Assembly: GCA_028829895.1 (NCBI GenBank)
Contig: CM054181.1
Span: forward strand, 65,463,259-65,527,258
From: Sinotaia quadrata
Lineage: Eukaryota; Mollusca; Gastropoda; Architaenioglossa; Viviparidae
DNA: 64,000 nt
Direction of reading: 5' to 3'
The notes under the pieces are model-generated. The model saw only the letters and a program-made list of their open reading frames with translations, was not told the DNA's origin and did not search any database. Positions 25,570 through 36,767 of the stretch are shown piece after piece (position 1 is the stretch's first letter; the number at the start of each line of letters is the position of its first letter). A program made the translations under genes and the position numbers.

Positions 25570-27340
25570 TACCTTGTAAATTATTTGACAACGTTTCAAT
25601 TCAGATTTGTATAGTTGACCGGGGATTGGGGGTTAATAATTTTGTTTCTCGCTTCCAACGGATAATATATTACGGGCGAACAAAAGTCGTTATTAAAGTT
25701 TCTGTCTTTATTGCTTGGTTTCTTCAGACAGACAGGCTTTTCTTTAGTATTATCTATGAGTAAGAGTGCCTGAGAATACTGTTTCTTTTCTTATTTTAAT
25801 TTCTTACTTCCACAGTTTTCGCTCTTTCACATTTGTCAGGGAAACGTCTCTCAATATTCTAATTCTAAATATCGATTTCCAGAAAGAGGTGTTTCATTAA
25901 TTATTCCCCTTTTCGAGGCGTCTAATATTAGTCTCTTCCCTTCCCTTTCCCCCCGCTGCAAATTGCATCTTTGTGTAGATGTGAGGAACTACTTTTATAT
26001 GGCAATAGGGACTTTCGCTCTCAGTTTAATCTAGAAATATAATGGACGGCGTCGATGGAGCTACTAATAGTAATAAAAAAGGAAACGTTTTCCAGATGGG
26101 AGTTATCCCACCTCCTCCTAAAAAAGAATCATTTACAGAGCGATCCGTGGTTAATTCATATGCCCGTCTTTCAGCCAATCGGAAGTTGGGGGTTCTGACG
26201 TCTTTGAAGTCTGCCGGTCAGAGGTGCTTCACGCTTGGATGAACCGCACCCGCGCGTCGTTGGGTGCCATATGCTGGGTACAGTTGTTTAGAAATGGGAC
26301 TTCATCAAGCAGGGCCAAGGACAATGACTTATGGACTTGAAGGAACTTATTCAACCTGAACAGGATTGCCTTGGACACTGAGATTGTCGGCCGGTGCGGC
26401 CGGGTGGCCATACTAAAACACACCGTTTAAATGCAAATAATTTTCCATGCCAGAGTTGTCTTTCTTTAGCTCTGACATTCACGCTGATGTATCAGCCATG
26501 ACGCTCCAGTAAAATTAAAAAACAAAACGACACAAGAATATATTTAAATCATCACTTGGGTAGCTAAAGGTGTTGTCCGTTTATTGCAGTGTACTTTAAA
26601 ACTAAGAATTCCCCACACTCTTACGTACACACACATACGTATATTACAGAGGACAGAAATGTTCTATAGTCTTTGAGAAATTACTGTGGAAGTCTATAAA
26701 ACTAAAATGGCAACCATACACACCACCATCACGACCACACACGCCACTCAACGCCAGTAAGGGTACCTATTGTCTGAGAAATTATTGTCGCTATCTAAGG
26801 AACTAACCTAGTTAGCGAAGCACTAATGTGCGAAAGTTAGTAGAGCACATCGGGACAAACATAGCGACGATTGGTTACAAACAGTTTCCGTCTCTCAAAA
26901 ACAGAAAATTCAGCCAAACTGAGATCTAAGTCAGATATCCTCGGTGCTGCTGACGCGGTAATAACGTTGCTATCTGTTATGTCGTATATCTTTTTTTTTT
27001 AATAAAAAAACAGTGATCCTAGAGGCTTCATGTTTTTATTAATGATGTGTGGCGAGGGTAACACAAAACGAATCTAAATAATAAACGATTGTGTTTACTA
27101 CAAGAATAATAAATAAAATAAATTTACTGTCATATTATATATACAGTTAAAACAAACAGCGACACAAATGAGAAAGTGTTATTCTCGCTTGCACGTAGAT
27201 TTCGTTTCGTAATATCTTCAGTTGTTTTTGTACTTGGTTAAGTTTGTATAAAGACCTTGATTATATTATGTATAATTATTGACAAGTGCTTACAGTTTTG
27301 ATAAGATTATTATTATTATTCTGCCTTTTCCCACGACTTC
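25570..27340. other. No gene seen
   Basis: AT-rich single-copy DNA. A 66-codon frame at 26042-26242 begins MDGVDGATNSNKKG and has a low-complexity PPPPKK stretch; I do not recognise it and no splice context supports it. Confidence 0.4.
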
Positions 27341-27356
27341 TATCGACTGTCTCGCA

Positions 27357-27920
27357 ATCTTACCAAGATTCTGGGAGATCCAAGATTATGTGATCACTTC
27401 CGAGGAGCGCTGCTTTGACTATTGGGACGCGTCTGTGGTTTCCTGGTAGTTTATTCAGATAACCTTCCAACTCAGATGTTATGTTCCCCAAGGCTCCTAT
27501 CACTGCAGATATTAATTCTGCTTTTACATTCCACTTCTCTGAAATTCTAATCGGACATCCTGGTATTTTTGTCCCTTTCTTGTTTGTTTGTATCATAAAT
27601 GACATCAACATTGCTGTTATTGTGTTGGACTTACTGAGAACTACAATGTCTGGTCTTCGCACAGGAATCACTCGATCTATTCTTATCTCGAAGTCCCACA
27701 GTATGTTGATTTCTTGTCTCGGTGCTGCTTCTGGTTGGTGCACCCATGATCTTTCTGGGGTTTTTTTACTCCACACTTCTCACATACTATGTATGATTTT
27801 TGTCACTTTTTTGTGTCTTTTGGTGTATTCTGTTCCAGCCAGAAACTGACACCTAGACAGTATGTGTTCTGTTCTTTTATCCATGGTTTTGCAGTCTGCA
27901 TTTGGAATCATTTGAGATTT
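27357..27920 (-). pseudogene. Non-LTR retrotransposon (LINE) C-terminal remnant
   Basis: On the minus strand the reading ILWDFEIRIDRVIPVRRPD, then EKWNVKAELISAVIGALG, and the ending AALLGSDHIILDLPESW plus stop match the C-terminal region found after the reverse transcriptase in many invertebrate LINE ORFs. Farther 5', about 27910-27785, it continues as HILSRCQFLAGTEYTKRH. An in-frame stop follows the IIHSM coding near 27784. The expected VDKK..IIDVAVPGD part is replaced by diverged sequence, so the copy is decayed. No endonuclease or catalytic RT domain remains; it is a 5'-truncated dead copy. Confidence 0.75.
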
Positions 27921-27952
27921 TCATGATTTTTGTCATGTGTGTTATTTTTGTA

Positions 27953-27985
27953 ATCATCATCATCATCATCATCATTATTATTATT
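27953..27985. repeat. (ATC)n(ATT)n microsatellite
   Basis: catcatcatcat run passing into attattatt; encodes a poly-His stretch in a spurious frame. Confidence 0.93.
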
Positions 27986-28224
27986 CAGATCAGTTTCATT
28001 ATTGTGCCACTGACACTAAATCGGATCAAAAACTGAAGGAAATTATTTCTAGAAATAAAAAAAAACTTACCAAAATGCGCCGTATTGACCGAATACAATT
28101 AAATCCTTCTTGTCTTCACCGCCGCCTAGTCTTCAACCAAATCATTACATATTTTTTCTGTTGTCAGTTTATAGCCATACTGTGGCAGAGTAAATTTGCC
28201 TCTCCCTATTTCCAAACTCACTCA

Positions 28225-28560
28225 ATTTTCCTCATTTCTTAGCCAAACTAATACAAATTTTATCTCACTATTTAGCCATGCCATTATACATTTTATCTCA
28301 CTTTTTGGCCATAACATTAAAAATTGTCACCTCACTTTTTAGACATGCCATTATACACTTTATCTCACTTTTTGGCCATAACATTAAAAATTGTCACCTC
28401 ACTTTTTAGCTACACCCTTACACATTTTAATCTCATTTTCAACCATACCATTATTATTTTTACCTCAGTTTTCAATCATACCATAGCACATTTTTACTTC
28501 ACTCTTTAGTCATACCATTATACATTTTAATCTCACTTTTCAATCTTTAACATTACACAT
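28225..28560. repeat. Degenerate repeat of about 36 bp
   Basis: About nine copies contain cattatacattttatctcac and tttttagccata, some with aaaaattgtcacctcac. Confidence 0.85.
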
Positions 28561-29690
28561 AATTTTATCAGAACTATTTAAAATATACATTGAAAAATTA
28601 ATTCTTTCAGTACCTGTCAACATTAGTTTTGGACACAAATCCAAGTATCTGGATGCAAGAGTGATCTTAAATGAAGTTTCCGTTCACCATCATCTGTTAA
28701 ATCAGTTCCACCCAAACCAGATCAGTATTGGTCTATGGTATTTTTTTACCCACGTGATCATATCAGTTTTCCCTTCCGGAATCAGACAGGGTCACGTGCT
28801 ACGATATAAATATAGAAAACCACGATGCAAGAGTGGGGTAAAAGAAATCAGCATGTATTTACTTTTAGGATAGTTAGAACTGTTCAGTTGCTTGTTATAC
28901 GTTAATTAATTATTGATAACACCTTTAAATTCGGAGTCTGCGGTTGATGCGATCGCTCTCACAACTCTGCTATGTCAGAAGTCAATGTGCACGCACAATG
29001 CACAATCAAATTTATTTAAATGCATGAAATCTAAAATCATGACTTTGCTTATGATGAGCCGTCTAGACTCTTGAGTAAATAAAATGACATCATGGCCGAC
29101 TTCACTGTGTAGAAAAGTTCCCCTTTGTATGGGAATATTTTGGAATAATAATAAATCTTAAAAACTAATAGTAGTCATATTTTCTTGTATGGTTTTGTTT
29201 GGGTGCTTTAAAAAATATAATAATTTGTGTGTGTTTTTTTTGTGTCTCTGTGTGTATGCACGATTCCACTTATTTTGTTATTTTAAAATGCAGACAGCTG
29301 TTTATTTTAGATTATTTAAGCTCATCTTGATTTAAACTAATACTGACTCCGTGACTGTGTAATGCATTAATTAAAAAACAGACAAATAAAAGCGACGAAA
29401 TGGAGTGATTTTTCGACATAATCCAACTGACTGTAACTATATGGCTTAAGTTACAATAAATAGCAGTGAAATTAACGTGATCACTTTACATGTTTACTTT
29501 TAAGTACAAAAGTGTTTTAATCACACTAATATTTTATTGAATACAAAATTGTTTTCATACATACACAAAGGGAGTTAAGTGCCAGACATGGTGAGTGTCA
29601 CGTGATATTTTACTTCGTAAAATAACAGTAATCACGTATTTACCACGTGACTAATTTAGGTCGCGATCTGTACGAAACCAGCATTTATTC
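28561..29690. other. No gene seen
   Basis: AT-rich single-copy DNA; no CBFB exon found in it. Confidence 0.5.
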
Positions 29691-29700
29691 CTTTGTTACA

Positions 29701-29961
29701 GTCCACAATACATGTATTCGTTTATTACAGTCCACAATACATGTATTCGTTTATTACAGTCCACAATACATGTATTCCTTTATTACAGTCCACAATACAT
29801 GTATTCCTTTATTACAGTCCACAATACATGTATTCGTTTATTACAGTCCACAATACATGTATTCGTTTATTACAGTCCACAATACATGTATTCGTTTATT
29901 ACAGTCCACAATACATGTATTCGTTTATTACAGTCCACAATACATGTATTCCAGTTGTATT
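29701..29961 (+). repeat. 29-bp minisatellite abutting the CBFB exon 3 acceptor
   Basis: Nine exactly 29-bp units, nearly identical, each containing gtccacaatacatgtattc and ttattacag. The last unit is cut off at ccagttgtattgtttcag, the true splice acceptor. Three overlapping open frames through it are repeat artefacts. Confidence 0.96.
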
Positions 29962-29968
29962 GTTTCAG

Positions 29969-30088
29969 GCGTTCGTAGCAACGGGTACCAACCTACAGCT
30001 GCACTTCTCGGCTAACGCATGGTCAGAGAGAGCCGAAGACCGGGTACCTACCCGGGATTTCGTCAACTTCGACAGAGAGCCAGGAAAG
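29969..30088 (+). CDS. CBFB: CBFB coding exon (equivalent of vertebrate exon 3), core-binding factor beta
   Basis: This exon encodes 40 residues of core-binding factor beta, the nuclear cofactor that binds the RUNX Runt domain and increases its DNA affinity. It opens with AFVATGTNLQLHF, nearly identical to the human segment starting at Ala56, and ends in a lysine codon at the same junction as the vertebrate exon. The acceptor is tgtattgtttcag before 29969 and the donor is AAG|gtaagg at 30089; both are strong and phase 0. By human numbering, Gly61 and Asn63, known RUNX-interface residues, are kept, while the position of Gln67 is histidine here. It is one residue longer than the human exon. CpGs are frequent in it, unlike the introns around the later exons. 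A 29-bp minisatellite ends about 8 bases before the acceptor. Identity is recognised from remembered family sequence, not from a search. Confidence 0.95.
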
Positions 30089-30693
30089 GTAAGGTTGAGA
30101 CAAATTACAAGTGTGTCTTTTGTATTCATGTGCGTGTTAGAGATTATATAAATGTAAGTCGCACTTCTTATAAGCAGAGATATGTGTGACTCTGATTACG
30201 TGTACACGTTTATTTTACGGTGTTTTTTTTTTATATATTGGAGTAACGATTTTTTTTAATTTAAAAAAACGCAGGATATAATGCATATTGCGACCGCTGT
30301 ATGTTTTAAATATTAATGTGCCTTATTCTTAAAATAAAAGTAATTTGAAATATGGGTAGATTATTCACAAGTCTGCGTGTATGTTTAAAATATGTTAGCA
30401 GTTATATTCTTTGAAAAACTAAAAAAAAAGAGTAACAGATCATTCTCACTGCATGTATGTACAACGTATTTTAACGTGTTAATGAATATCCTTTATAAAC
30501 AGGTGCGAAGGTAAGGGCAGGTAGTTCGCTTATATGTAAACAAAGTATTTTAATGATAAAGATTAATATCCTTTATAAAAAGTGAGAAAGTAAAGGAAGA
30601 TTAATCTCGTGCATTTCCCAATCTCCACCCCACCCACCCACACACACACACACATTCCCCAGTGATCGCTAGAGATGTACGTTCATAAAAGGA

Positions 30694-31072
30694 AAGAAAG
30701 AAATGTAAAGACATATCATTCACCTTGTAGGTAGTTTATATGTAAAGACTTATCATTCACCTTGTAGGTAGTTTATACGTAAAGACTTATCATTCACCTT
30801 GTAGGTAGTTTATATGTAAAGACTTATCATTCACCTTGTAGGTAGTTTATACGTAAAGACTTATCATTCACCTTGTAGGTAGTTTATATGTAAAGACTTA
30901 TCATTCACCTTGTAGGTAGTTTATACGTAAAGACTTATCATTCACCTTGTAGGTAGTTTATATGTAAAGACTTATCATTCACATTGGAGACAGTTTATAC
31001 GTAAAGACATATCATTCACATTGTAGGTAGTTTATATGTAAAGACATATCATTCACATTGTAGGTAGTTTTT
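30694..31072. repeat. 37-bp minisatellite, alternating units
   Basis: About ten units contain taaagacttatcattcacct and tgtaggtagtttata. Units alternate tatg and tacg at one site, giving a 74-bp higher-order period. Confidence 0.95.
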
Positions 31073-32189
31073 CATGAGTATGCATTGGTGACATATTTAA
31101 TATTCCAACGATTCGTCGAGCACTAGTTTCTCGCATGGGTTGTTCTTTCTTTCTAAAATTGGCCAAAAAGGGAAAAAATCAGTTTGCATATCATTTGCAA
31201 AATCTGAGTGCATAGAGATGCAAGCCAAATATGAATTCGTTTTATTTATTTTTTTTTAAAAATATATATTCTAGGTCAGTCTCTCACGGTCTTTGTTATT
31301 TCAAGACTAAAATCGAGGAAACATTTCGAGTGCAAATGTTAAATTTTGAAGCTTTCAAATCATGCAGGTGCATATTATTTCATACCTAAAAAAAAAACGA
31401 GAAACATTTTGAATGCTTAAATCTTGCATCTGCAACGTCTGTCGGGGCTTTTCTCATATCCAATGGCCCGATCACATAAGGGAGAGACACTTAATATTTA
31501 ATCTGTCAGTTATTAAGAATGAAGTAGATATATAAATAGCGTTTCCTATCTCCGATCTCTTAGCGCTTCATTTGCAGTCGGGGAGGATTGGGGTGGGGTG
31601 CTGATGGTTCGCAAGTCCACAGCTGGGATGAGGGTGTTATCGGTTGTTGAAGCTCCGACGACTGCCAAGACTAGGGTAGGGCCTGAAGGCACTTGAGCTC
31701 CCGTATCCTTAGTATTAGCTTCATTCAGCGTGCTAACAACTAACTACCAGCCATTGCACTCTCTTCCAGTCGGTCATTGCCTTGACGTCATTATGAAATC
31801 CGGTTATAAACTGTGTATGGAAAACCTACCCAATAGTTATGCCAATTTTTCAGAGGAAATACCCACACCCCATTCCAGCCACCCTTCAAAGCTTTGTTTT
31901 AAGACTGTCGTGCTTGTCCGTGTAATTAATAGTGGAGTAATAATGATAAATTGTATGTACGTGTGCGTGTGCTTGTATGTATGTGCGTGTGTGTGCACAC
32001 TTGTATGTGTTTGTGTGCGAGTGTATGTATGTATGACAAAATTATTTCCCTGCTGTATTTTTTCTAAGTTTGTATTGTTGCAAAGACTTGGTCTATGTAG
32101 CAGGCAGTGTGTGTTAGAGAGTAATTCAATGAGTTGGGTTTTGTGGAATTCTTGATTCTTGTATCAGGTATTAGAGTGGTGTGTTTTTT
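31073..32189. other. No gene seen; degenerate GT tract
   Basis: Single-copy sequence with one full CRE at 31783-31790 and a GT/TGTA-rich stretch at about 31955-32035. The 141-codon frame at 31730-32155 spans that tract and is not recognised. Confidence 0.45.
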
Positions 32190-32702
32190 AAAGTCTGTGG
32201 AGAGCTTAGAATCAGCAGTAGTGTGTTGCTTGTAACTGTCTCGTCTTTTCATCCATTGTCGCTGCAATCAAATGTGGCAGTTCTGTGGAGAGCTGAGAAT
32301 GATCAGCTGTAGAAAGCTGAGAATGATCAGCTGTGGAGAGCTGAGAATGATCAGTGTGGAGAGCTGAGAGTGATCAGCTGTGGAGATTTGAGAATGATCA
32401 GCTGTGGAGAACTCTGAGTGGTCAGCTGTGGAGAGCTCTGAGTGGTCAGCTGTGGAGAGCTGAGAGTGGTCAGCTGCGGAGAGCTCTGAGTGATCAGCTG
32501 TGGAGAGCTGAGAGTGATCAGCTGTGAAGAACTGAGAGTGATCAGCTCTGGAAAGCTGAGAGTGATCAGCTGTGCAGAGCTGAGAATGATCAACTGTGGA
32601 GAGCTGAGAGTGGTCTGCTGTAGAGAGCTGAGTCAGCACTTGTTTGTTGCTTGTAACTGTCTCGTCTGTTTCTTCCTATGTCACTACAGCCATATGTGGC
32701 TC
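32190..32702. repeat. 24-bp minisatellite nested in longer direct repeats
   Basis: About fourteen units, many exactly 24 bp apart, contain tgatcagctgtggagagctg. Each holds a TGATCA palindrome next to a CAGCTG E-box. A flank of about 55 bp beginning gttgcttgtaactgtctcgt stands on both sides (about 32225 and 32645). The 123-codon minus-strand frame is an artefact of the 8-codon period. Confidence 0.92.
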
Positions 32703-33226
32703 ATGTGTACTCATAACATCTACCGTTAGTTTAAATATTATATTAATTAATAAAGGGGTTAGTTTACTTCTACAGATTTTTGCCTTGATGTATCGCTGAA
32801 TGATCTTTTGAATGACAACTCTTTTACTCTTGATTTTGCTTGGAAATATTATTAGTTACCTTTGCTTCTGTTGTTTACGTCTTGTATTTTATTAATGCTT
32901 TTCCATTTAAAATCTTATTAAATTATTTTTCTTATTTTAAGGTTATGTTCTGATTCAATGGTAGAATCCTGTGTCTGTTTTATCGTCACACTGTAAACTG
33001 TCTCGGAATGTATAACGTCACGTCATTGCTTGATAAGCGTGAAGAACAGCAAACTGTCAGGGGAGGGGTGGGTGGGGTATCGAACCAGGAAACAGTAGAG
33101 GTAGGTGCTGTGAATGGGAAGTCGGTTCCCCTTGGATACGGTAAGAAGGTACTAGGAAGATAAGGTGTATGTTGATTAGTAATTAGTATTTAGCAAACTT
33201 AACTCCACCGTGAGTAGCGTTTGTTT

Positions 33227-33231
<5 letters not shown>

Positions 33232-33310
<79 letters not shown>
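33232..33310 (+). repeat. (GT)n microsatellite, sense to CBFB
   Basis: About 78 bases of GT, followed at about 33390-33412 by a short (GA)n. Confidence 0.97.
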
Positions 33311-33313
<3 letters not shown>

Positions 33314-33856
33314 TGCGTGCATGTGCTTGTTTGTAAGTGTGTGCGTGAGACAGAGGGAGGAAGGGAATGACTATGTGAAGGATTACAAAACGAGAGAGAG
33401 AGAGAGAGAGAGAAATGGAGAAGAAAGAGGTAGTGAAACAGAGAAAGAAAAAACAAACAGATAGATAGACAAGAAATAAGTAATCTGGAAGAGACAGAAA
33501 TGAAGAATCAAATTTCTTGTCAAACCATAAACACAGGCGCATTTAACAGTTTTAAGTATTGTATATGCATTAGAACTTGGCTTTTTTTTTTAAATACAGA
33601 AATGAAAATTACAACTCTTTTATTTGTAAGATCATAAATATAATTTCGTGCTTATTATCACTGGGGGGGGGGGGGAATTAAAACGAAACCTATCACTGGA
33701 TCCTGGTACAGATTAAAGAAAAAAGTAATGCAAATTTTACGAATCCTTACAAACAACATATCCTACGAGAAAGAGACTCAATGAAACCACTATGCAAATT
33801 TTTTTAAAGTAAATACAAAGTCAAAGAATTATTTGACATGAGATTTGCACCGCACA

Positions 33857-34240
33857 ATAAGCGTCTGCTTCTTATGACTTAGAAACTCTCGTGGACGCCA
33901 TCATTTGGTGTGTTACGTCACTCACATTGAAAATTATCGTCTGTCTCTTATGACTCCAAAAACTCTCGTGGACGTCATCATTTAGTGTGTTACGTCACTC
34001 ACATCGACAATTATCGTCTGCTTCTTATGACTTGGAAACCCTCGTAGACGTCATCATTTAGTGTGCTACGTCACTCACATTGACAATTATCGTCTGCTTC
34101 TTATGAGTTCGAAACTATCATAGACGCCATCATTTAGTGTTTACGTCACTCACAATAGCAATTACCGTCTGCTTCGTATGACTCCGAAACTATTCTAGAC
34201 GTCATCATTTAGTGTGCTACGTCATTCACAATACCTGTTG
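33857..34240. repeat. Minisatellite of about 73 bp rich in CRE-like motifs
   Basis: Five units contain tatcgtctgcttcttatgac, a GACGTCAT (units 2, 3, 5) or GACGCCAT (units 1, 4), and about 18 bases later a TACGTCA in all five. Confidence 0.9.
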
Positions 34241-34432
34241 TTGTCTGCTGGGCGTAGCAACTACTACTGTCTCAGAGCCTAACGCCTGTTTTAGCACAAC
34301 TAAAGACTGTAGCATGTTGTACGAAAGATCACTAAGCTCATTTACTTTTGGACTAGTATGCTAATTTAAGTTTTTCGTTAAAGTATTCGGATACTGTTGT
34401 ATAAATATATAAATTAATAGTTTCCTTCCTTC

Positions 34433-34690
34433 CTTAGGGATTAGACGGGTCACAAACAAGAAGCTGGTGCAGATATTTAATGTGTCACTAACTGTAAGCT
34501 AACAGTGATTTCGATTCGGGTTTTAACGCGTTAATAATAGATTCGGGATTTCACGTGTTAGTAACAGTGACGTTGGTGAGGGATTAGACGTGCCAGTAAA
34601 AAGAACTAGATTTGCGATCTGACTTATTAAAACAGTGAAGTAAATTGGGATTTGACCTGTCACTGATAGAGAGCTGGATTCGGGAGTGTA
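34433..34690. repeat. Decayed repeat of about 40-45 bp
   Basis: Copies share gattcgggatttnacgtgt and cagtaac-like blocks. The 159-codon minus-strand frame (34523-35002) starts in this repeat and has no domain I know. Confidence 0.5.
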
Positions 34691-35109
34691 AATACATGCT
34701 ACTTCCTCCACCCCTTCCTGGGGAGGGGTGAGGTTGGGGTAGCTTCTGATAATTCTCAGATGCGAACAAAATATAAATGACCAAAAAGATCTGGAACACA
34801 ATGCGAATTTTGTTTCTTGTACCCGCTGAAAAAACGGAGAGGTGGGGGCGACTCTAATGAGTATTTTGCACACGATAGGCAAGACGACGTCTTTGAATAC
34901 CCTGAACATTTGATAGACAAATCGATCCATAGAAACCTCATTTAGAGACCGGGTCAGTGCTTCACTCAACAGAAATGTAACCGATATTTTTGAAAGAAAC
35001 AAACAAAATCAGCAGTGTTTGTAATTTTATGATCCTCCCATTAATATTTCAATAGTGAGATCATCAACAGAAATGACTATGTTGGATGATATACATTTGG
35101 CACAGATTA

Positions 35110-35430
35110 AAAACACTGAACCACCCTTCACCTCTCTACCCTCTTCGCGTTTAAAGCGAGGGCGAAGTCGCTGGGCGACGGAAGGGTCGGGCAGGGTCGG
35201 GTTTGCGTCGGGCGCTGCCACTTTGGGCGCAGAGTATGTATCGGGACGATCTTGAGCAGTCACCAGCTCACGGCACGGATAATAAACCTCTTGTGGACAC
35301 AGCTGCACGTGCAACACGGCACAGCGCCGCCCTGGTTTCCACTGTTTGCTTTCTGCAGTACGCCGTAAGCTGCGCTCTGGCCGGGTTTGTCGCTCAGGCT
35401 GGAAAAGGTAGTAGATGGCCAGGTTGAAAT
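35110..35430. other. CpG-rich patch inside intron 3
   Basis: Dense CpG and GC relative to everything nearby, including gggcagggtcggg. Open frames overlap on both strands without a recognised domain. It could be a small CpG island, an old insertion or an unrecognised exon. Confidence 0.35.
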
Positions 35431-35458
35431 TAAATTTTCAACAGGATCTCGCTTTTAG

Positions 35459-35460
<2 letters not shown>

Positions 35461-35526
<66 letters not shown>
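35461..35526 (+). repeat. (GT)n microsatellite, sense to CBFB
   Basis: Perfect GT run of about 66 bases. Confidence 0.97.
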
Positions 35527-35529
<3 letters not shown>

Positions 35530-35655
35530 ACAGGGAGGGTTGTAGTGGAGGAAGGCGACGATCAACAGGCACAATTAACTGTTATATCGTTTGGTAATCT
35601 AATAAAGCGCCTCAGAAAAGCGTGCCATTCTGAGTAATTTATTGTACGCTCGCAC

Positions 35656-35656
<1 letters not shown>

Positions 35657-35745
<89 letters not shown>
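35657..35745 (+). repeat. (GT)n(GA)n compound microsatellite, sense to CBFB
   Basis: About 67 bases of GT passing into about 22 bases of GA, 130 bases after the previous GT run. Confidence 0.97.
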
Positions 35746-35748
<3 letters not shown>

Positions 35749-36089
35749 ATGCGTGTGTGTCTGTGTATGTGTGTGAAAGAGAGAGATAAATTCTAATTTA
35801 GGGCCTCTAGTTCTTACAAAATACAGTTCTACAGCATAGACAAAGTTACAATATCCGTCATTTAAATTTATTATTATTATTATAATGTGCATACAAATAT
35901 TTCTTTTTTGTTGTTGTTGAACAATTAATGCATTCCTGTCTAAATATAATCACTTCGACACAGGAAATCGAATCTGACAGTAGAATAAAATGATCCTCCC
36001 AAGACTGACTTAATTATTAAAATATACTGATTGCAGAGAATAAATAGCACAACCTTCTTGACTAGCGCCTATACAGAAGGCAGCATAAC

Positions 36090-36477
36090 AGACACACGCA
36101 AGCTCTAACATCTCTATACAGAAGACACATGCAAGCTCTAACATCTCTATACAGAAGACACATGCAAGCTCTAACATCTCTATACAGAAGACACACGCAA
36201 GCTCTAACATCTCTATACAGAAGGCAGTATAACAGACACATGCAAGCTCTAACATCTCTATACAGAAGGCAGTATAACAGATACATGCAAGCTCTAACAT
36301 CTCTATACAGAAGGCAATATAACAGACACATGCAAGCTCTAACATCTCTATACAGAAGACACATGCAAGCTCTAACATCTCTATACAGAAGACACATGCA
36401 AGCTCTAACATCTCTATACAGAAGACACATGCAAGCTCTAACATCTCTATACAGAAGACACATGCAAGCTCTAACAC
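36090..36477. repeat. 33-bp minisatellite with a longer variant unit
   Basis: Units contain caagctctaacatctctata and cagaagacacatg; four units carry an extra ggcagtataacag-like insert. The 11-codon period keeps frames open on both strands (117-158 codons). Confidence 0.95.
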
Positions 36478-36767
36478 ATTAAACAAAGCAATGCATCAAG
36501 ACACACGCACACTCTAACAGGCAACATAAACTCGACTGTTCTACGCCACATCGGATATGTGTGCACTTTTCATCTCTTGTCGAATAAATTCAAGAACACT
36601 TCATGCTTGCTTGTCTATTCTTTTCATTATTTTGTTTATTAATAATGAAAACTATGTCTTGTCTCAGTGTGCTTTATTTCTTGGACACAAGTCGTAGGCA
36701 TATCGGAAGAAGTATGTGGGCTTAGCAACTTTTTATTTTTTTATTAGACTTACATTTCGTTTTACGC

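Larger units (their letters stand above)
1..29968 (+). other. CBFB: Probable CBFB intron 2 (3' portion), exons 1-2 not found
   Basis: Sequence upstream of the exon 3 acceptor must be intronic for some distance. I looked on the plus strand for the conserved N-terminal blocks (an MPRVVPDQR-like start, a KYTG..DRP..ER block) and did not find them. The simplest reading is that the whole left part of the window is intron 2. A short, divergent exon hidden among the repeats, or an unrelated gene, remains possible. Confidence 0.55.

Noticed and set aside
1..29968. CBFB exons 1 and 2
   Set aside because: I searched by eye for the conserved N-terminal blocks on the plus strand and saw no acceptable match, so none is annotated.
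29647..30151. 152-codon frame that continues from the 29-bp array into CBFB exon 3
   Set aside because: Only the part from 29969 is coding. The upstream part is tandem repeat, and a strong acceptor stands at the exon border.
33050..33130. B-box-like tatcgaaccagg on the minus strand as a tRNA gene
   Set aside because: No A box at the proper distance and no plausible cloverleaf.
34523..35002. 159-codon minus-strand frame
   Set aside because: Its end lies in a decayed tandem repeat and I recognise no motif.
36010..36486. Open frames of 117-158 codons on both strands
   Set aside because: Both strands are open simultaneously because the unit is 33 bp; typical of a minisatellite, not a gene.
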